A stretch of DNA of 64,000 nucleotides, taken from assembly GCA_016169945.1 (NCBI GenBank), contig JADLSH010000199.1:1984001-2048000 (forward strand), read 5' to 3'. Shown in pieces: positions 1-12,500 of this stretch. The stretch's first letter is position 1. The number at the start of each line of letters is the position of its first letter. The notes under the pieces are model-generated. The model had not been told where the DNA came from. It ran no database searches and was given only the letters and a program-made list of their open reading frames with translations. A program made the translations under genes and the position numbers. The DNA is from Trachythela sp. YZ-2020 (Eukaryota > Cnidaria > Anthozoa > Malacalcyonacea > Clavulariidae).

Positions 1-2392
1 TAAGAAGAGTTTTGCTGCCCGACATGACTAGACAATAGCTAGATAGTTTAGGCCATATTACACGAGGGAACACAATTTCGGACACGAATCGATGTTAGGT
101 AAAAAGTATAATCGCAGAGAAACTGTGTGCACGAATCTCGTTTTACTTTGTCGAAAGTTTTCTTGCTATACATGTGAATAAGGCAACAAAGAAATGAATG
201 ATAATATCGGTGAAGTGAAACGCGGGCCATGTTCATTGTTTTTCTGTGCGTACATTTCTACATAACATGGCTCCGTGCAGAAATTGCGTTGCAAGTTACA
301 GCAAGATAAACGCCCCGTGTAACATGGCCTTTAAGGAAGAATAAACGCGACTGCTAGCTGTAAGCCTGGCTTTCATCGCGCTGCCCACTTTCCTCGAGGA
401 CCGGTCATAAAGTACCTGCAATCCTGAGACAGAAAATCTTGCCTACCTATTTGACGAGGTACGAAATTGCAACAACAGGTTGAGGAAGTACAACATATCA
501 GCTTTAGGTGTTTCTAAAAAGGGATATGTAAATCGACTATATGTAATAGCTTACGTAGTAAAATAAATGATGTTGGTTTTGTATTGAAATACAGTATTAT
601 AGTACAAGACTTTGACCCAATTAACTCTGGTTTCTAGTTGGTCGTGCGGTTAATGGAACCATGTCGAGGTGGCAGATGCATTAAGGATTTAAAGACATAT
701 CTCTGCAATAGGTGAATACATTCGCACACAGCACACAAAAAGCAAGATAGATCGAAACTTTTTCTCACATCGGTGACAATGATCCAGTGCAATGACAAAG
801 TACAGAGCAATGTTTTTTGTGTGCTTATGAGAAGACATGTAGGGTAGTTTATTTCTTTATATTTCGACCGTATCTGACCCTGAACCTCTCTATTTGTCCA
901 CAGTCATATGATTTCACCCCTTTCCCTTGATATATTTTACTCAGCCTAACTCCAGAAGACTACTTTACTTGTTAGCAGAAAATCTATGCCCTCTGTCAGA
1001 GTTAAGTATAATCAAATGGGATCTCTTTACATCATTGAAACAATTTTGATGTAAAAATGGTAGCATAAACTCAAGCAGACGATGTTGCGATATCACTGAA
1101 ACAAGAGAAACGAGAATGCGGTCATTCGTTCAGGTTAGTACTGTAGAATTAAGAAAGATTCAGTCAAGTTTATAGCATGAAGATTTCCAGTAGAAAGACG
1201 AGGAACATTTTGGAGACAGAGGCATGATGGAGAGGCATGAAGGCACTAAAACTTCTAACTACTAAGACAAGAGGATGTTCAGGATATAGAGTGTATTGAC
1301 GTCAACGCTGCACCAGAGCGCCAAACCCCAGACGAAGGGCCTTCGCTCGAAACGTCGCAGTTCTTACTGTATTTTTCAGGTAGTTTTATCCTACTCCACC
1401 GCCGAAACCCCAGAGGAGGCTCACGCGAAAAAGAAGAAGAAAAGTATCTCTTTACTCTATATTCCATCTAAACATCAAAGAGTTAAAGATAGTCAAAAAG
1501 TAGCTCTCTGTATTATCAAGAGAAGCAAGAATGCTATGGTTTTGGCAGGTCTGCAGAAGATAGCAGGAAGATCCAACTCTCGTTGACTCTCATCCTTATT
1601 TGATCGGAGCTTAAAGATTCAAAAGAGTATTCAGTTTTTATAAGCCATTTTTTCGGTTCAGTAACTCCAACTAGCAACCTGCAATTCCCACAGACGATGT
1701 TTACTAAAGCACTGAACATGACGTTATTGAGTTAAACAGCCCTTTGGAAACACCAAAGATTCGTGATCTTAAAAACAAAATGAAATTTTAAAGTTTAGAG
1801 TATCAAAGGAATGATTTCGGTTTCTAAAGATGGCGTAATGGTTTGGGTTACTCATTTAATAAGCGTTTTCATTGCGTTCAACTACTCGAAAGATTAAAGC
1901 GACAGGACAGGTATATAGTAATTGTTTATATTATATGTGATCAGTGTTAAATAGCTAAGGTTAAAAAGTACTTTTCTAGTTATAACCTTAACCTTAATTC
2001 CTTATAACTCTTTCTTTAGGATCTCTGCTCATATACTGTCCAATTTATAAAACTGGTTTAATTTAAACTGACTTGCTGAAAGTCGATTAATTAATACTAA
2101 TTTCAGCACCATTAAACAATCTTATATGTCCGACCAAATGACTGAACTTTTTGAAACCAAATGTATTTATGGAATATATAATAACGATATCGATATAAAA
2201 TGCATTATATATGTAACATTACTAATATATCGAAATAGAATGTAAAACTTGACAAGACATTAATCATTGACATTATTTCATTTCTGTTTGAACAATGTAT
2301 GAATCTCTAATTTGAATAACTACATTTGTTTCAAATTGAAAAATTGGTTTGTGCTATCTTTATTTTACAGCGAAAACTTTCTTCCGAAGAAA
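1..2392. other. 5' intergenic region with repeats
   Basis: No credible gene is seen here. A MITE-like element spans about 47-334 (described separately). A degenerate single copy of the same unit that forms the 94-bp minisatellite near 15 kb lies at about 685-790. One copy of the GAAGGGCCTTCGCTCGAAAC family lies at about 1325-1370. The short open frames have no splice support or family resemblance. The last part is AT-rich and precedes the signal-peptide exon at 2393. Confidence 0.6.
47..334. mobile_element. MITE with ACACGxGG-type termini, copy 1
   Basis: The left end reads TTTAGGCCATATTACACGAG and the right end is its approximate inverse (CCGTGTAACATGGCCTTTAA). No coding capacity is seen. 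A second, inverted and truncated copy lies at about 13880-14107; the two share long stretches of the interior on opposite strands. Confidence 0.6.
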
Positions 2393-5300
2393 ATGTTCGC
2401 AGAAATAAAATTTGTTAGTATCATATTCCTGTGTCTAGCTCAGTCATCAAATGGTAAGATGAAGAAATATATATTTGTAAATATCTGAAAGATATATGAA
2501 ACTCTTGACAATGTCTTGCGACGAGTCAATTTTCTGTTCGCAATGAAGTTTAGGTTCTCCTTTGTATTGTAGCTCTCGTACTAACTCTCGTATAGCATAA
2601 AAGCCTTTTGATTTCTAGCTCTAGGATTTCTTGCCACAATATCTTAGCAGTGCCATTATTGGAGGGGCTCAATCTAGGGGGTCTGAGGGCATACTCCTCC
2701 AGAAAACCTTTGCGTTTTCGAAGCCTCTGAAGTGTATTTTCCGTATTTCCTGAGAGCAAATGATTTTGTAACGCACCTTAACCCCAGTTTTGAAGTGACA
2801 TTTGCTCTGTATACAATTTAACAATTACAAGCATCATTGTACTGGATTTGCTCCTTTTGATACGATGTCGATGTAACGACAAACTATAATTGGTGAACTA
2901 GTCACCCTCCACCGTCCCCTCCCGCTACCGACGGCCCTGCTCAGTATTTTGTTCCTTTGTATATCATTTCATGACGCAAATTAATTTGACTTGACTTGAC
3001 TTGCATTAAACAGAAACGTGGTCAACGTTCAAAACCAATGAAAGACATACACGGTGGACGTACTACAAACAGAACTCGACAAAAACTTTAAATCAAACCA
3101 ACAAAGCTCGTGGAAATATAAGTTAAAGACATACTTGTACAATAAAGACTAAAGTACGTTCAATATCTACTACAAAATGACTAAATGAGATACAAAGTGT
3201 TTTCACTGCAATCACTGCAGACGTCAAAAATTCTACCACATAGACAGACTGAACGGTGTAACCAACGTATCCATTCCAACTACTTATAAGACATTTGGAC
3301 ATGTCAATCTTACAGCTAAACCAAGACTTCTTAGAAAGAACAATGAGAGGCATTTTCACTTCACAGACATCGGAGACATCAGTGCAAAAGGTAAATAGAG
3401 TCTAACACATGTTATGGAGAAAGAAAACTATGCCTTGGCCAAATAATATCTAGCTTTGATGTAATGCGTAAGCGAATAATTACGTCCCTCAAACGGGCAA
3501 AATTCTAATCCATTTATTGATGGCCCGTTCATATTCTTGGGTCTGTTTGAACATTATGTCTAGTATTGTTGGCTGATGCTGGAAGATGTTGGAACAGGCT
3601 TGACTTTGTTCAAACTTTTCATCAAACATTGTTGGACTATTTAACAATGTTGAACGTGTCTGTTGAATCCAGTGCATCTGCATGTTACTCTAGCGGTTCA
3701 TTGGTAATAGCATGTGACTTTCATCTCAGTGACCGGAAAGTGAAGAAGTTGGAATATATTTTTGCCTTGGTTGTATAAGTAAAAAAATTCTTCCAGTCTT
3801 GACACTACTAAACGCCGCATGTGTTTTTCTGCATGGGTATTCTGGTTTCCTCCTGCAGTCACACTCGTCAAATGAGATGGCTTTACTGGACCTTTATTAG
3901 GAAGAACAGTTAAACAGAACTGACAGAGCTATTCAGTATGACTAAAGTTCAAAGTTTGTTTATATAATCTCTGTGCTTTTTAGATATCTTGCAAATGGCT
4001 GATAGCACGTCGACAGACAGTCCCACGTTAAATCCAGGTTACTGATTTGTACATGCTGCCTCTTTTAAAATTTCTTTTCAAAGACAGCTCACTTGGTTTG
4101 CTTTGCTTCCATTCATATGATGTGGATAGATTGATATCGGAACAACAGTCTAGCTTGAACAGATAAAATGGCTATCCTCGTTCTAGGTTCAGGGTTAGGA
4201 TAACAGTTAAGATTAGGAATTAGGCTGTGATTAAGGTTAAGTTTGTATTAAAATTCAGGTTGTTAATATGGAAATTGAGCCAGTGTTAGGATGTAAGGGT
4301 TAAGATCATAAATATTCGGTCTCCCATATCTATGGTCAATTAAGATAATAGGGTTAAGCCTGGCTTAAATTACAAGATGTTTTTTTTCTGCATCTCACTC
4401 GATTGAAATTGATGTAGAAGGTCCTCCGACAGGAAGCTTAGAGTTGCATTTTTCGCATCCGTTCCCGTCCAGGTCTAAAATATTGTATATAATATTTCAC
4501 TCAAAATATCCATCCACCTAAACCTTCTACATTAAGCCTGGCTTCCATTTAGTCGTAACGGTCGTGAACATATCAAGGTGACCGATGTAATAGAATGCCG
4601 ATATACCTCTGCAATCATTAAAGACTGATTTGCATATAGCGCGAACAAACGACAAGATATACGCAGACTATTTCACATCGTCGATACTGACGATACTGAC
4701 GACCAAATGGAAGCCAGGCTTTAAGCTTAAGATTCGGATTGTAAGGATTAGAAACGATTTAAGGGCAAGACGTCGCTGTGCTTTAAATTGTGATTGTTAT
4801 AATAGAAATTGACCCTGTGACTTTCTCTAAATTTAACATTCTTCTGCAGAAGAAATCGACGACCCTTATGCAAACAATATCGAAGCAGAAACAGAAGAAT
4901 TCTCTAAAACCGTGCCTATTGGTGACAGTCCAGATTTGGCGAGCCCTAGAGATCAGGAACAAAATTTCGTCAGCCTGCTGAAGAAGCAATATAAGGGAAC
5001 CTTCCCAGAGTACGGAAAGGAGACTAAGTCAGACTTTAGTCAGAACAAAGAGTTAGAAGACAATATCAGTGTCCAGCCAGAGTCGGTGTATTTTGGCCAC
5101 TCAGATAAATATCAAGGGAAAAATGACGGTCTCAACGATACACCAATACCAAATGAGACTGTGGAACAGGATAACCTAGACACATTTGATGAGGACGCAA
5201 ATATATTGAACAGCGAAAGTGCAACAGTAGGTCCTCATTCTCACACGAATACTTTCGACACAGACAATTTTGAAGATACACTTACGAGAATAACAAAACG

Positions 5301-8300
5301 CCCGTCTCACACCAACGCTAGACAACACACGGCGCAAAGCCTTGAGGATATTTTAGGCGAGTATGATGCATATGGGGATAACACCGCCGATGATGGACAA
5401 TCAGGGATCGAGAACCCCGCGACAACTGAGGATTATGAAGGACATAAAAGCGTTTCGGAGAACGACGATGGCAGTAATGGCAATATAGATGTGACTGATC
5501 ACATGACCCACAGTATGGATGATCACGTGACTGATAAAATGGATCACAGTACAGACGATCACATGACTAACCACGTGAATCATGATGTGACCGCTCACGT
5601 GACTGACCATGTGACCGATCACATGACTGATGATATGGACGACCACATGACAGACGGCAAGGATGATCATTCGAGCGAAGAACTCAAAAAATTACGAGAA
5701 AAGACCGAGGAAGAGGCGTTGTGGGATTCGAAAGAGAAATTACGGCAAAAACTCGCCCGAAAGAAGAAGCAAAAAAACTTAACAAAAAAGAAAAAAAAAT
5801 TGAAGGAAAAACATCATTCCGAAGCAATCCTCAAAGATTTTGACGAATTGAAGAAACATAATACCAAAACATCTGAGAAACCCAACTTAAAGAAAAATGG
5901 AAAAACGAACGTTACGAACCAGCACAATTCAAACCCAGGTAGTCCAGAGAAAGTGGGGAAACACATCAAATATGTTCACGCAGACGAATCTCAAGTTGCA
6001 GGGGACGCCATTTTGGATTTCTTAGATAAACTTTTGGAGAGGGATCCAAAGGAACTAAGACACGATGTCTTGGCTATGACCAAAGAAATGCAAAAAGAAG
6101 GTAAATTCAGGAGTATCACATCCGGGCGGTTGGGAGTTATACCCACTGGTTATACCCCTATGTTTCAACCCTCATAACAAATTGCTTTCACTCACAGCCC
6201 AACGGTTTCGACACTCCAATGTAACGTCTTCATCAGGGGTGATCTAAAGTCGAAATGTGCTCCTTGTCTCCTTATATACTCGAGGGATAACGTCATCACA
6301 CTTCACATTTATGTTTCACTCTTCCAAGCAACGCCTTTGCCTAATATAAGATTATTGGTGATAAGGACTCGACTTTAAGGTACGTTCACACGTTGCGATT
6401 TGTCGGGCCGATTTCAGATGCACGTTAATGATATTTGAAAAATACGTGGCAAACGTCATCTGGTGACATCATCAACTGAAAATATTCGTCATTAACATTC
6501 AGCAAAACTTAAAATCGGCCCGACAAATCGCTGTGTGTGAACGTACCTTTAGATCACCCCTGATGAACATACTAAACTGGAGTGTCGAAATATTGGTTCG
6601 TGAATGTAATTTCTTCGGGGATCATATTCATTTACTTAAACCAGAATAGCGAGCGAAAACATGAATATCTGATTTCTAATGTTAGTCTGCAACCATTGAA
6701 CTATAATAGACTGGAACGCTAACGCGCGGGGAGGAGGGAATTGAAGCCAGCTTAATTCAGTTTTTCTGAGTTTTGAGTTGAAATACTTAACGCCGAACAT
6801 TGGGCTGTATATGAAATTAAAGCTATTAAAAAGTTCTATTTGATATAAAAACTTCAAGACTTTAGGTAAAAGGGAAATACTTAAAACTTTGAGAGAAAAT
6901 TTGCCGTATTTTACAAAATTGTGGTTGTTTTTGTATTTTTTACGTATTTCCATTTTGCCTAAAGTCTTGAAGTTTTTATATCAAATAGAACTTTTTAATA
7001 GCTTCAATTTCATATACAGTCCAATGTTCGGCGTTAAGTATTGCAACTCAAAACTCAGAAAAACTAGCTTGGCTTCATCCTATTATCGGGTTTGGCGTAT
7101 TGAGTTAGCGTTCCAGTTTGTATATAGTTCAATGTCTACAACTTATCTTTATCTAAGGCAACCCCAATTCTGATGCACCAGTGAAATCAACAACAACGGA
7201 TAAAGCCGCATCCAACTTAGATTCATCTAAAACCCTGGAGAACAAACCACAAGTGACAACAGAATCTCCGAAAGCGAGCAAGAAACCTGACGAGGTCGAC
7301 AAATGGATTACACAATTGGAAAATAATATAAATGTTGAAAAACAAGATGGAGGGAAACAGGAAGAACAGAATGAAATGAGAGAACAGAATGATATGAAAG
7401 AACAGAATGATATGAAAGAACAGAATGAAATGAGAGAACAGAATGATATGAAAGAACAGAATGAAATGAGAGAACAGAATGATATGAAAGAACAGAATGA
7501 TATGAAAGAACAGAATGAAATGAAAGAACAGAACATGAAAGAACAGAATGAAATGAGACAAAATGAAGGCACGAATGAAAATTACTACGATGAAGAATAT
7601 TACCAGGTCCATGATGAAGCACAAGATGTCTATCCCGATCAAAATGGCGGACAGAGTACGAGTGTACAAAAGCAAGAGAACGCTCAGAAAGGAAGGGAAG
7701 ATAAAAGTAAAGAACACATAAAGAAGAAACAGGATGATTTTGATTATGGTAGGTTATTTTAACCTAAACGTTAGTCAGTTATATCTTCAAACGACGGGCA
7801 TATAAATGAACAAATATTGCATGCTTGTGTTTGCTGTAAGGTAAGCCAGGTAAACATAGCTGGATTAGCTGCAGTAGAGATGTTTTGGAGATTCTTGTAA
7901 CGACAGCAATACTCTATCATCAGCGTATGATTAGTTATTCAAAATCCTATATTATATTTGCAGAGGAATTCAAAGAGGAAGCGCTAAAGATGCACAATGA
8001 ATACAGACGTCGTCACAATGCAGTGGCCCTAACGTGGTCTGACTCGTTGGCAAAGAAAGCCAACACCGTTGCAAGTAAACTACTTGATGCCACAAGGAGT
8101 AATTTCAAACGAGAGTTAGAAAAACAAGGTGAAAATATCGCAATCCTGCCATACTCAACCAAAAACATCGCTAAACAAGCCGTCGAGAAATGGTATGCGG
8201 AAATCACCAAGTTCAGTTTTACGAGTCCAAGCATCAAGCCAGAAACCAGAGATTTCACACAGATTATTTGGAAAAAAAGCAAAGAAATTGGCATGGGTTT

Positions 8301-8451
8301 TGTACATACATCAGACAAAAAGAAAACATTGGTAGTCGCATTGTACAGCCCGGCGGGAAATGACGAGTACAAAATGGTAGATAACTTGAATACAGTTCAT
8401 GATGATCCCTACGCCGACATTAAAAGATATGTTTTGATCAGAAATCGGTAG
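2393..8451 (+). CDS. Secreted CAP-domain protein with His/Asp/Met-rich and hexapeptide repeats
   Basis: Exons are 2393-2453, 4850-6100, 7158-7748 and 7964-8451, 796 aa in total. Every junction is phase 1 with GT-AG ends, which supports the model. Residues 1-20 are a signal peptide (hydrophobic VSIIFLCLAQSS), so the protein is probably secreted. About residues 234-297 are a His/Asp/Met/Thr-rich tract built on DHMTD/DHVTD units. It is followed by a Lys-rich stretch (about 300-345). About residues 507-571 are a hexapeptide repeat (MKEQND, MREQNE and similar). From about residue 636 to the end is a CAP/SCP domain of GAPR-1/GLIPR2 type, with HNEYRRRHN, GENIAIL, VEKWYAEI and FTQIIWKKSKEIGMG. The usual HFTQ motif is DFTQ, and the other CAP tetrad His is not evident. 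CAP proteins are common secreted proteins of varied function; the function here is unknown. An extra in-frame exon may exist at 3984-4037. Confidence 0.82.
3984..4037 (+). other. Possible optional 54-nt exon of the CAP-domain gene
   Basis: A 54-nt open segment with a TTTTTAG acceptor and a CCAG/GTTACT donor has the same phase-1 ends as its neighbours and would add 18 Ser/Thr/Asp-rich residues without a stop. It is consistent with the other exons, but nothing in the family requires it. Confidence 0.4.
4376..4533. mobile_element. SINE fragment (CATCTCACTCGATTG family)
   Basis: Shares CTGCATCTCACTCGATTG, GATGTAGAAGG and the AAAATATTGTATATAATATT core with copies at about 12120-12360, 12425-12630, 17080-17160 and 49457-49575. 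Internally rearranged, with head and tail parts in inverted order. Lies in intron 1 of the CAP-domain gene. Confidence 0.6.
4532..4724. mobile_element. TTAA-flanked MITE, progenitor-like copy of the 94-bp minisatellite unit
   Basis: The ends AAGCCTGGCTTCCATTT and AAATGGAAGCCAGGCTT are perfect inverted repeats next to TTAA. The interior (CTCTGCAATCATTAAAGACTG ... GCAGACTATTTCACATCG) matches one unit of the tandem array at 14462-15471. TTAA target use is typical of piggyBac-like elements; that assignment is an inference. Confidence 0.7.
6202..6595. mobile_element. Inverted-repeat MITE carrying a nested second MITE
   Basis: The left arm near 6204-6252 (TTTCGACACTCCA ... TCATCAGGGGTGATCTAAAG) is mirrored near 6547-6595 (CTTTAGATCACCCCTGATGA ... 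TGGAGTGTCGAAA). A separate element occupies 6377-6549. The whole lies in intron 2 of the CAP-domain gene. Confidence 0.65.
6377..6549. mobile_element. AAGGTACGTTCACAC MITE, copy 1
   Basis: Terminal inverted repeats AAGGTACGTTCACAC and GTGTGAACGTACCTT extend into GCGATTTGTCGGGCCGATTT on both ends. A nearly identical copy of about 170 bp lies at 55380-55549. A diverged relative with the same layout lies at 49775-49951, and a fragment at 43053-43110. There is no coding capacity. Confidence 0.8.
6694..7134. mobile_element. Foldback element in intron 2 of the CAP-domain gene
   Basis: Two arms of about 190 bp (6694-6885 and about 6940-7134) are imperfect inverse complements of each other. They begin and end with CATTGAACTATA and TATAGTTCAATG. 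The right arm ends only 23 bp before the exon at 7158, so the exon acceptor lies just outside the element. Confidence 0.75.
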
Positions 8452-9586
8452 AAATTTTGAGACCAAAGACGTTCACCACATAGAGATTTATTGCCGACTT
8501 CTTTGCATGTAGTATTTCTGCCTAAATGAACCATTAAGACTTTCTAATGGATCAGGGTGTGAAAAACACATCCCCGAGCAACTGCGAGTATTACAAAGTG
8601 TTAAAATAGTCAAATAATATTTATATTCTAAATATTGTCAGACCTCCCTCCCTGAAAGAGTTCACGCGGCACTGAAGCAAGAGCTCTTTCTGTTTATAGC
8701 ATTTATACAGGAGCACTAACATAATTATTTCTCAAAAACGTGAATATATTTATATCAAGGATGCTTATACATATAATATTGATCTATCTATTTGTAAAAT
8801 ATATAGAAATCTATAAAATATAGTATAATAAAGTTTATCTATACACTCTTGTAATAATACTATACTAAGATTTAACATATAACTGTACATGTTAGGTTTG
8901 TTTTACAACTAACACTTTAGTTATAAGTTTATACAGCAATAACCCGCATAAAAGAACTACTATTTTTTGGCAGCAGGGTATAGCAGGAACTTGTAGATTT
9001 AAAATCATGTAGAGTCGGTTTATAGGAGCGCTCAGCATGCTCAAATTTCTATACTTCAAAAGCAATTTGTTCCTGGTTAAGTGTTTCAAACTGTATTCTA
9101 ATCAATACGATATACCTGTATTTGCAGTGATAATTGCTTTTTCAAAGCCATCGGATTTCTTAAAATGTATCTTCGTCTATAACCTAGGTATGTAGCGACT
9201 TGTAACTGCTTTCCACTTCAGCTTAAGTATAAAAGTTAAGGCTTTTTAAGAAGGCTTGTATTTTAGGTTGAACGCATGGTGCCAGTGTAGGAAACGTCTA
9301 TACGATAAGCTTCGGGTTTTTAAGACCAAACTACATGAAAACTTCGACGTTTAGAGTGAAGGCCCTTCGTCTGGAAGTTAGAAGATTTTCGCTACTAAAT
9401 TCCAGACGAAGGACCTTCGCTCGAAACGTCGAAGTTCTTGTTGAATCTTTCAGGGAGTTTGATCCTGAAGACCCGAACCTTGTTGTATTTTAGGTACCTA
9501 TAACTGCCTAAATTTCGGGCTTAATCTACTTTCGGGCTTGGTTCTTAATCTACGGTTGTTTTATGTGGGTTTGAACTGTATATTGA
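8452..9586. other. Intergenic region between convergent genes
   Basis: Holds the 3' flank of the CAP-domain gene, with AATAAA near 8827, and the 3' flank of the minus-strand kinase/SWIM gene. A GAAGGACCTTCG-type repeat copy lies at about 9355-9470. No other gene is seen. Confidence 0.6.
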
Positions 9587-12500
9587 TCATATCATTTCAT
9601 CTAAAAAGGCTTCAAAACTATCACTGGCGTCTACCGATCTTCTTCCACCTCTCGAGTCAGGTTCCTCGCAACTCGAGTGTGTCGAGGACGTGGACACAGT
9701 CCGTATTGTTTCTGGAATTATACTTATAGTCTCCGGGACTAAACTGTCTGGGACAATTATTGTATTAACATACTCGCCTCCTTGGTCGGTGCAAGGCAGT
9801 TTGTCCGTGGGTGTGTCTTCCGCAAAACTAGGTATTCTTTCGGGGCAGAGTCTCTTACGAGATTTTCCCGATTCATTTATGGCAGAAAAAAGAGCTTCCT
9901 TCAAAATCTCGCCTCTTTGGTTATCGTCCACCGTTGATCTATGAAGTCCACAAAAGATCTTGTTCACGAATCACAGACAAAAAATGAAATTCAAAAACCC
10001 GAGATCTCGAAAACCGTCATGTGGCGAAAAACCCCTTACCAGAAGTGACGTCATGGACTCCCTTCTAACGGAAGTCAGCATGCATAATACATCTGCCGTT
10101 AACGTTGCTTAAATTAATGTATTTAACCACATTAAAACCCATGTTTCACATCTCAAAATGGGCTACAGGGTGTAATTTTGCGATAAAGCAATTCAGCGAT
10201 ATTTCGACATCTCGTATTCTTAAAGTCGACATTAGCCCATGCCGATATCTCGCCTTTTTGCTTCGCGTTTCATCTCGAAAAACAGGCAGCGCCCGGAACA
10301 TGGTTTGGATTAGGATTGGTATGGGGATTGTATTTAAATTGTGGTTGTTAATATAGAAATTGACCTGAACATTCCAGCCCTCTAACAAGTACATTAAAGC
10401 CTACGTGCAGGTACCAAGAAATAAAAAAACATTCAAACCTGTCCTTCTGTTGACGGCTTTCTGACATATCTGTATTTCCACTGTTGTTGTCAGGTTCTTG
10501 GACCAAGGACTCTTCCTGTGTTTGTTTCTCTTCGTGCTGATAGAAAACATATTGTAACAAATTAACCAATATATACAAGTGCCTACACGGTAGTTTATTG
10601 TAAAATACGATCTACACTGGATCACCAAGTTATATGCTGTAGAGTGAAGCACTGCATAACGGGGAAGGCACTGAAACATTGTGTTTTTAGCCATGTTTCC
10701 CGAAGCGTGGCCTACCAGGAAACATTGTTTCCGAAACAAATATCCGATTTGGGAAACAAAAACGTTTCTGAAACTTTTGGGTAACACTTTTGCATCCTGG
10801 GAAGAAGAGCTTGTTTCCGCAACGATATTTCCAAGTGTGAGAAACGGGGAAATATTCGAGAAAACATGAAAATTTTCAACTGTTTTCGCAACAATGTTTC
10901 CTAATTTTCCCAGGGATTTAAGTTCATTTGAACATTTTTCTACTTATATAAAACGCAGAAAAGCATGATTTACCTTCCTTAGAACTTCTTTAGCCGTTTC
11001 CAAGAATTCTTCTTGACTCATACAATATAACGTCTGCACGTCGCGCTTCTTGCTTCTTGATGGAGGATCGTTATCGCTACTTCGAGGGTTCTTAGAAGAA
11101 CTAGTTTTATCAGGTTCAACACGACTCTAAAAACACCGAACAATGATAACGTTTACCATCCACTGACATATATAAATTTACCTAGTCTGAATGCCTAATC
11201 AAATTTCACTGGAGCTCGGTGTCGGGAAACTGCTGACGTCGTATAGGTTATTGCTATCATGCGGAAATTCGCACATCAAATACGTTTGTAAATGCCCATG
11301 TAAATTAATTTATCCCAATCTATAGGTAGTTAATATGCCTGTGGTCGCCGCTTTGCTTTTGATAAAAATTTCCAAACTTTTTAAAACTGTTTTTATAAGT
11401 TGTTTTGATAAAAGAAAACGTTTTTTTACTATTTCCCAAACGTTTGGAGTAGTTTAAGGCAACGTTTGAACATTTGAAAAATATGTGGAAACCATAGTGG
11501 TCCTAGACCCTTTGCTTTTGAGCGAAATTTAAAAAAGTTTAAAACTATTTTTATCAGTCGAAAACCATTGTTTTGCTGAAAGAAAAGACTACAGGCGTAG
11601 TATGCCGGTGGTCTAAAACTAAATGTATTTTCTCCCCTCTCATCCGCCCCCTTCTTTTCCTTTCGATCCCCTGTCCTCCCCTCAAAAGAAAAAGAAGGCC
11701 TGATACTCAGAGTTGCATTTGATGTCATTTAATCTAGTTATATGCATAACTCACTTTATATTCCAAGAGGTACTAAAAATAACTCAATTTTTCCACTTAC
11801 TGAACTCGGTGTCTGGCGATCTTTATAGTTGAGTAGCAAGCCTATCACATGTTTACATCTGCCTGTCTTGCCAGCAATGTCTGGGCACGAACAGTGCGCT
11901 TGTTGTAATCCTGAGGAATCATTCAATATAACTTGAACGTCGTAAGGTTGCTTACTTGAACCACTGCCTAAAACAATTATGTTGATTATAGCCCAATGGC
12001 TACGGGAGGGGGTGTGGGGTGACTGCAGTACATCCAGTACATTCGAAAAATGTACGAATGCTCGTAATAACGAGTTTAAATTATATATGATTATATGTAC
12101 TTGCTTGAGAGATCTCCGTTAGGAGAGACACGGCTGTATAATATTCAAGATGTTTTTTTCTGCATCTCACTCGATTGACATTGATGTAGAAGGTTTAGGT
12201 GGATGGATGTTTCGAGTGAAATATTATATACAATATTTTAGACCTGAACGGGAACGGCTGCGAAAAATGCAACTCTAAGTCCTCCGACATGAATTGAACC
12301 TGCGGCCCTGCGATTCCGGTGCAGCGCTCTGACCACTGAGCTACAGAGTCCAGTTGCCAAGCGTTAACCACAAGTTCACGTATATATATAGATGCGGGTA
12401 CTGCGGGTTGTGATAAGGTAAATTACAAGATGTTTTTCTGCATCTCACTCGATTGAAATTGATGTAGAAGGTTTAGGTGGATGGATATTTCGAGTGAAAT

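Noticed and set aside
4180..4330. Telomere-like TTAGG/GGTTAAG words
   Set aside because: Irregular and interspersed with other sequence; it is not a telomeric array.
6636..7173. Two mirror-image frames sharing PKVLKFLYQIELFNSFNF
   Set aside because: The same peptide arises from both arms of the foldback element; no independent coding evidence.
7153..7622. Minus-strand frames rich in Ser/Phe/Cys repeats
   Set aside because: Shadows of the hexapeptide-coding array on the opposite strand of the CAP gene.
12285..12360. Genuine tRNA gene
   Set aside because: A and B boxes are visible, but the segment is joined to a repeated body found elsewhere and does not give a convincing cloverleaf; it is a SINE head.
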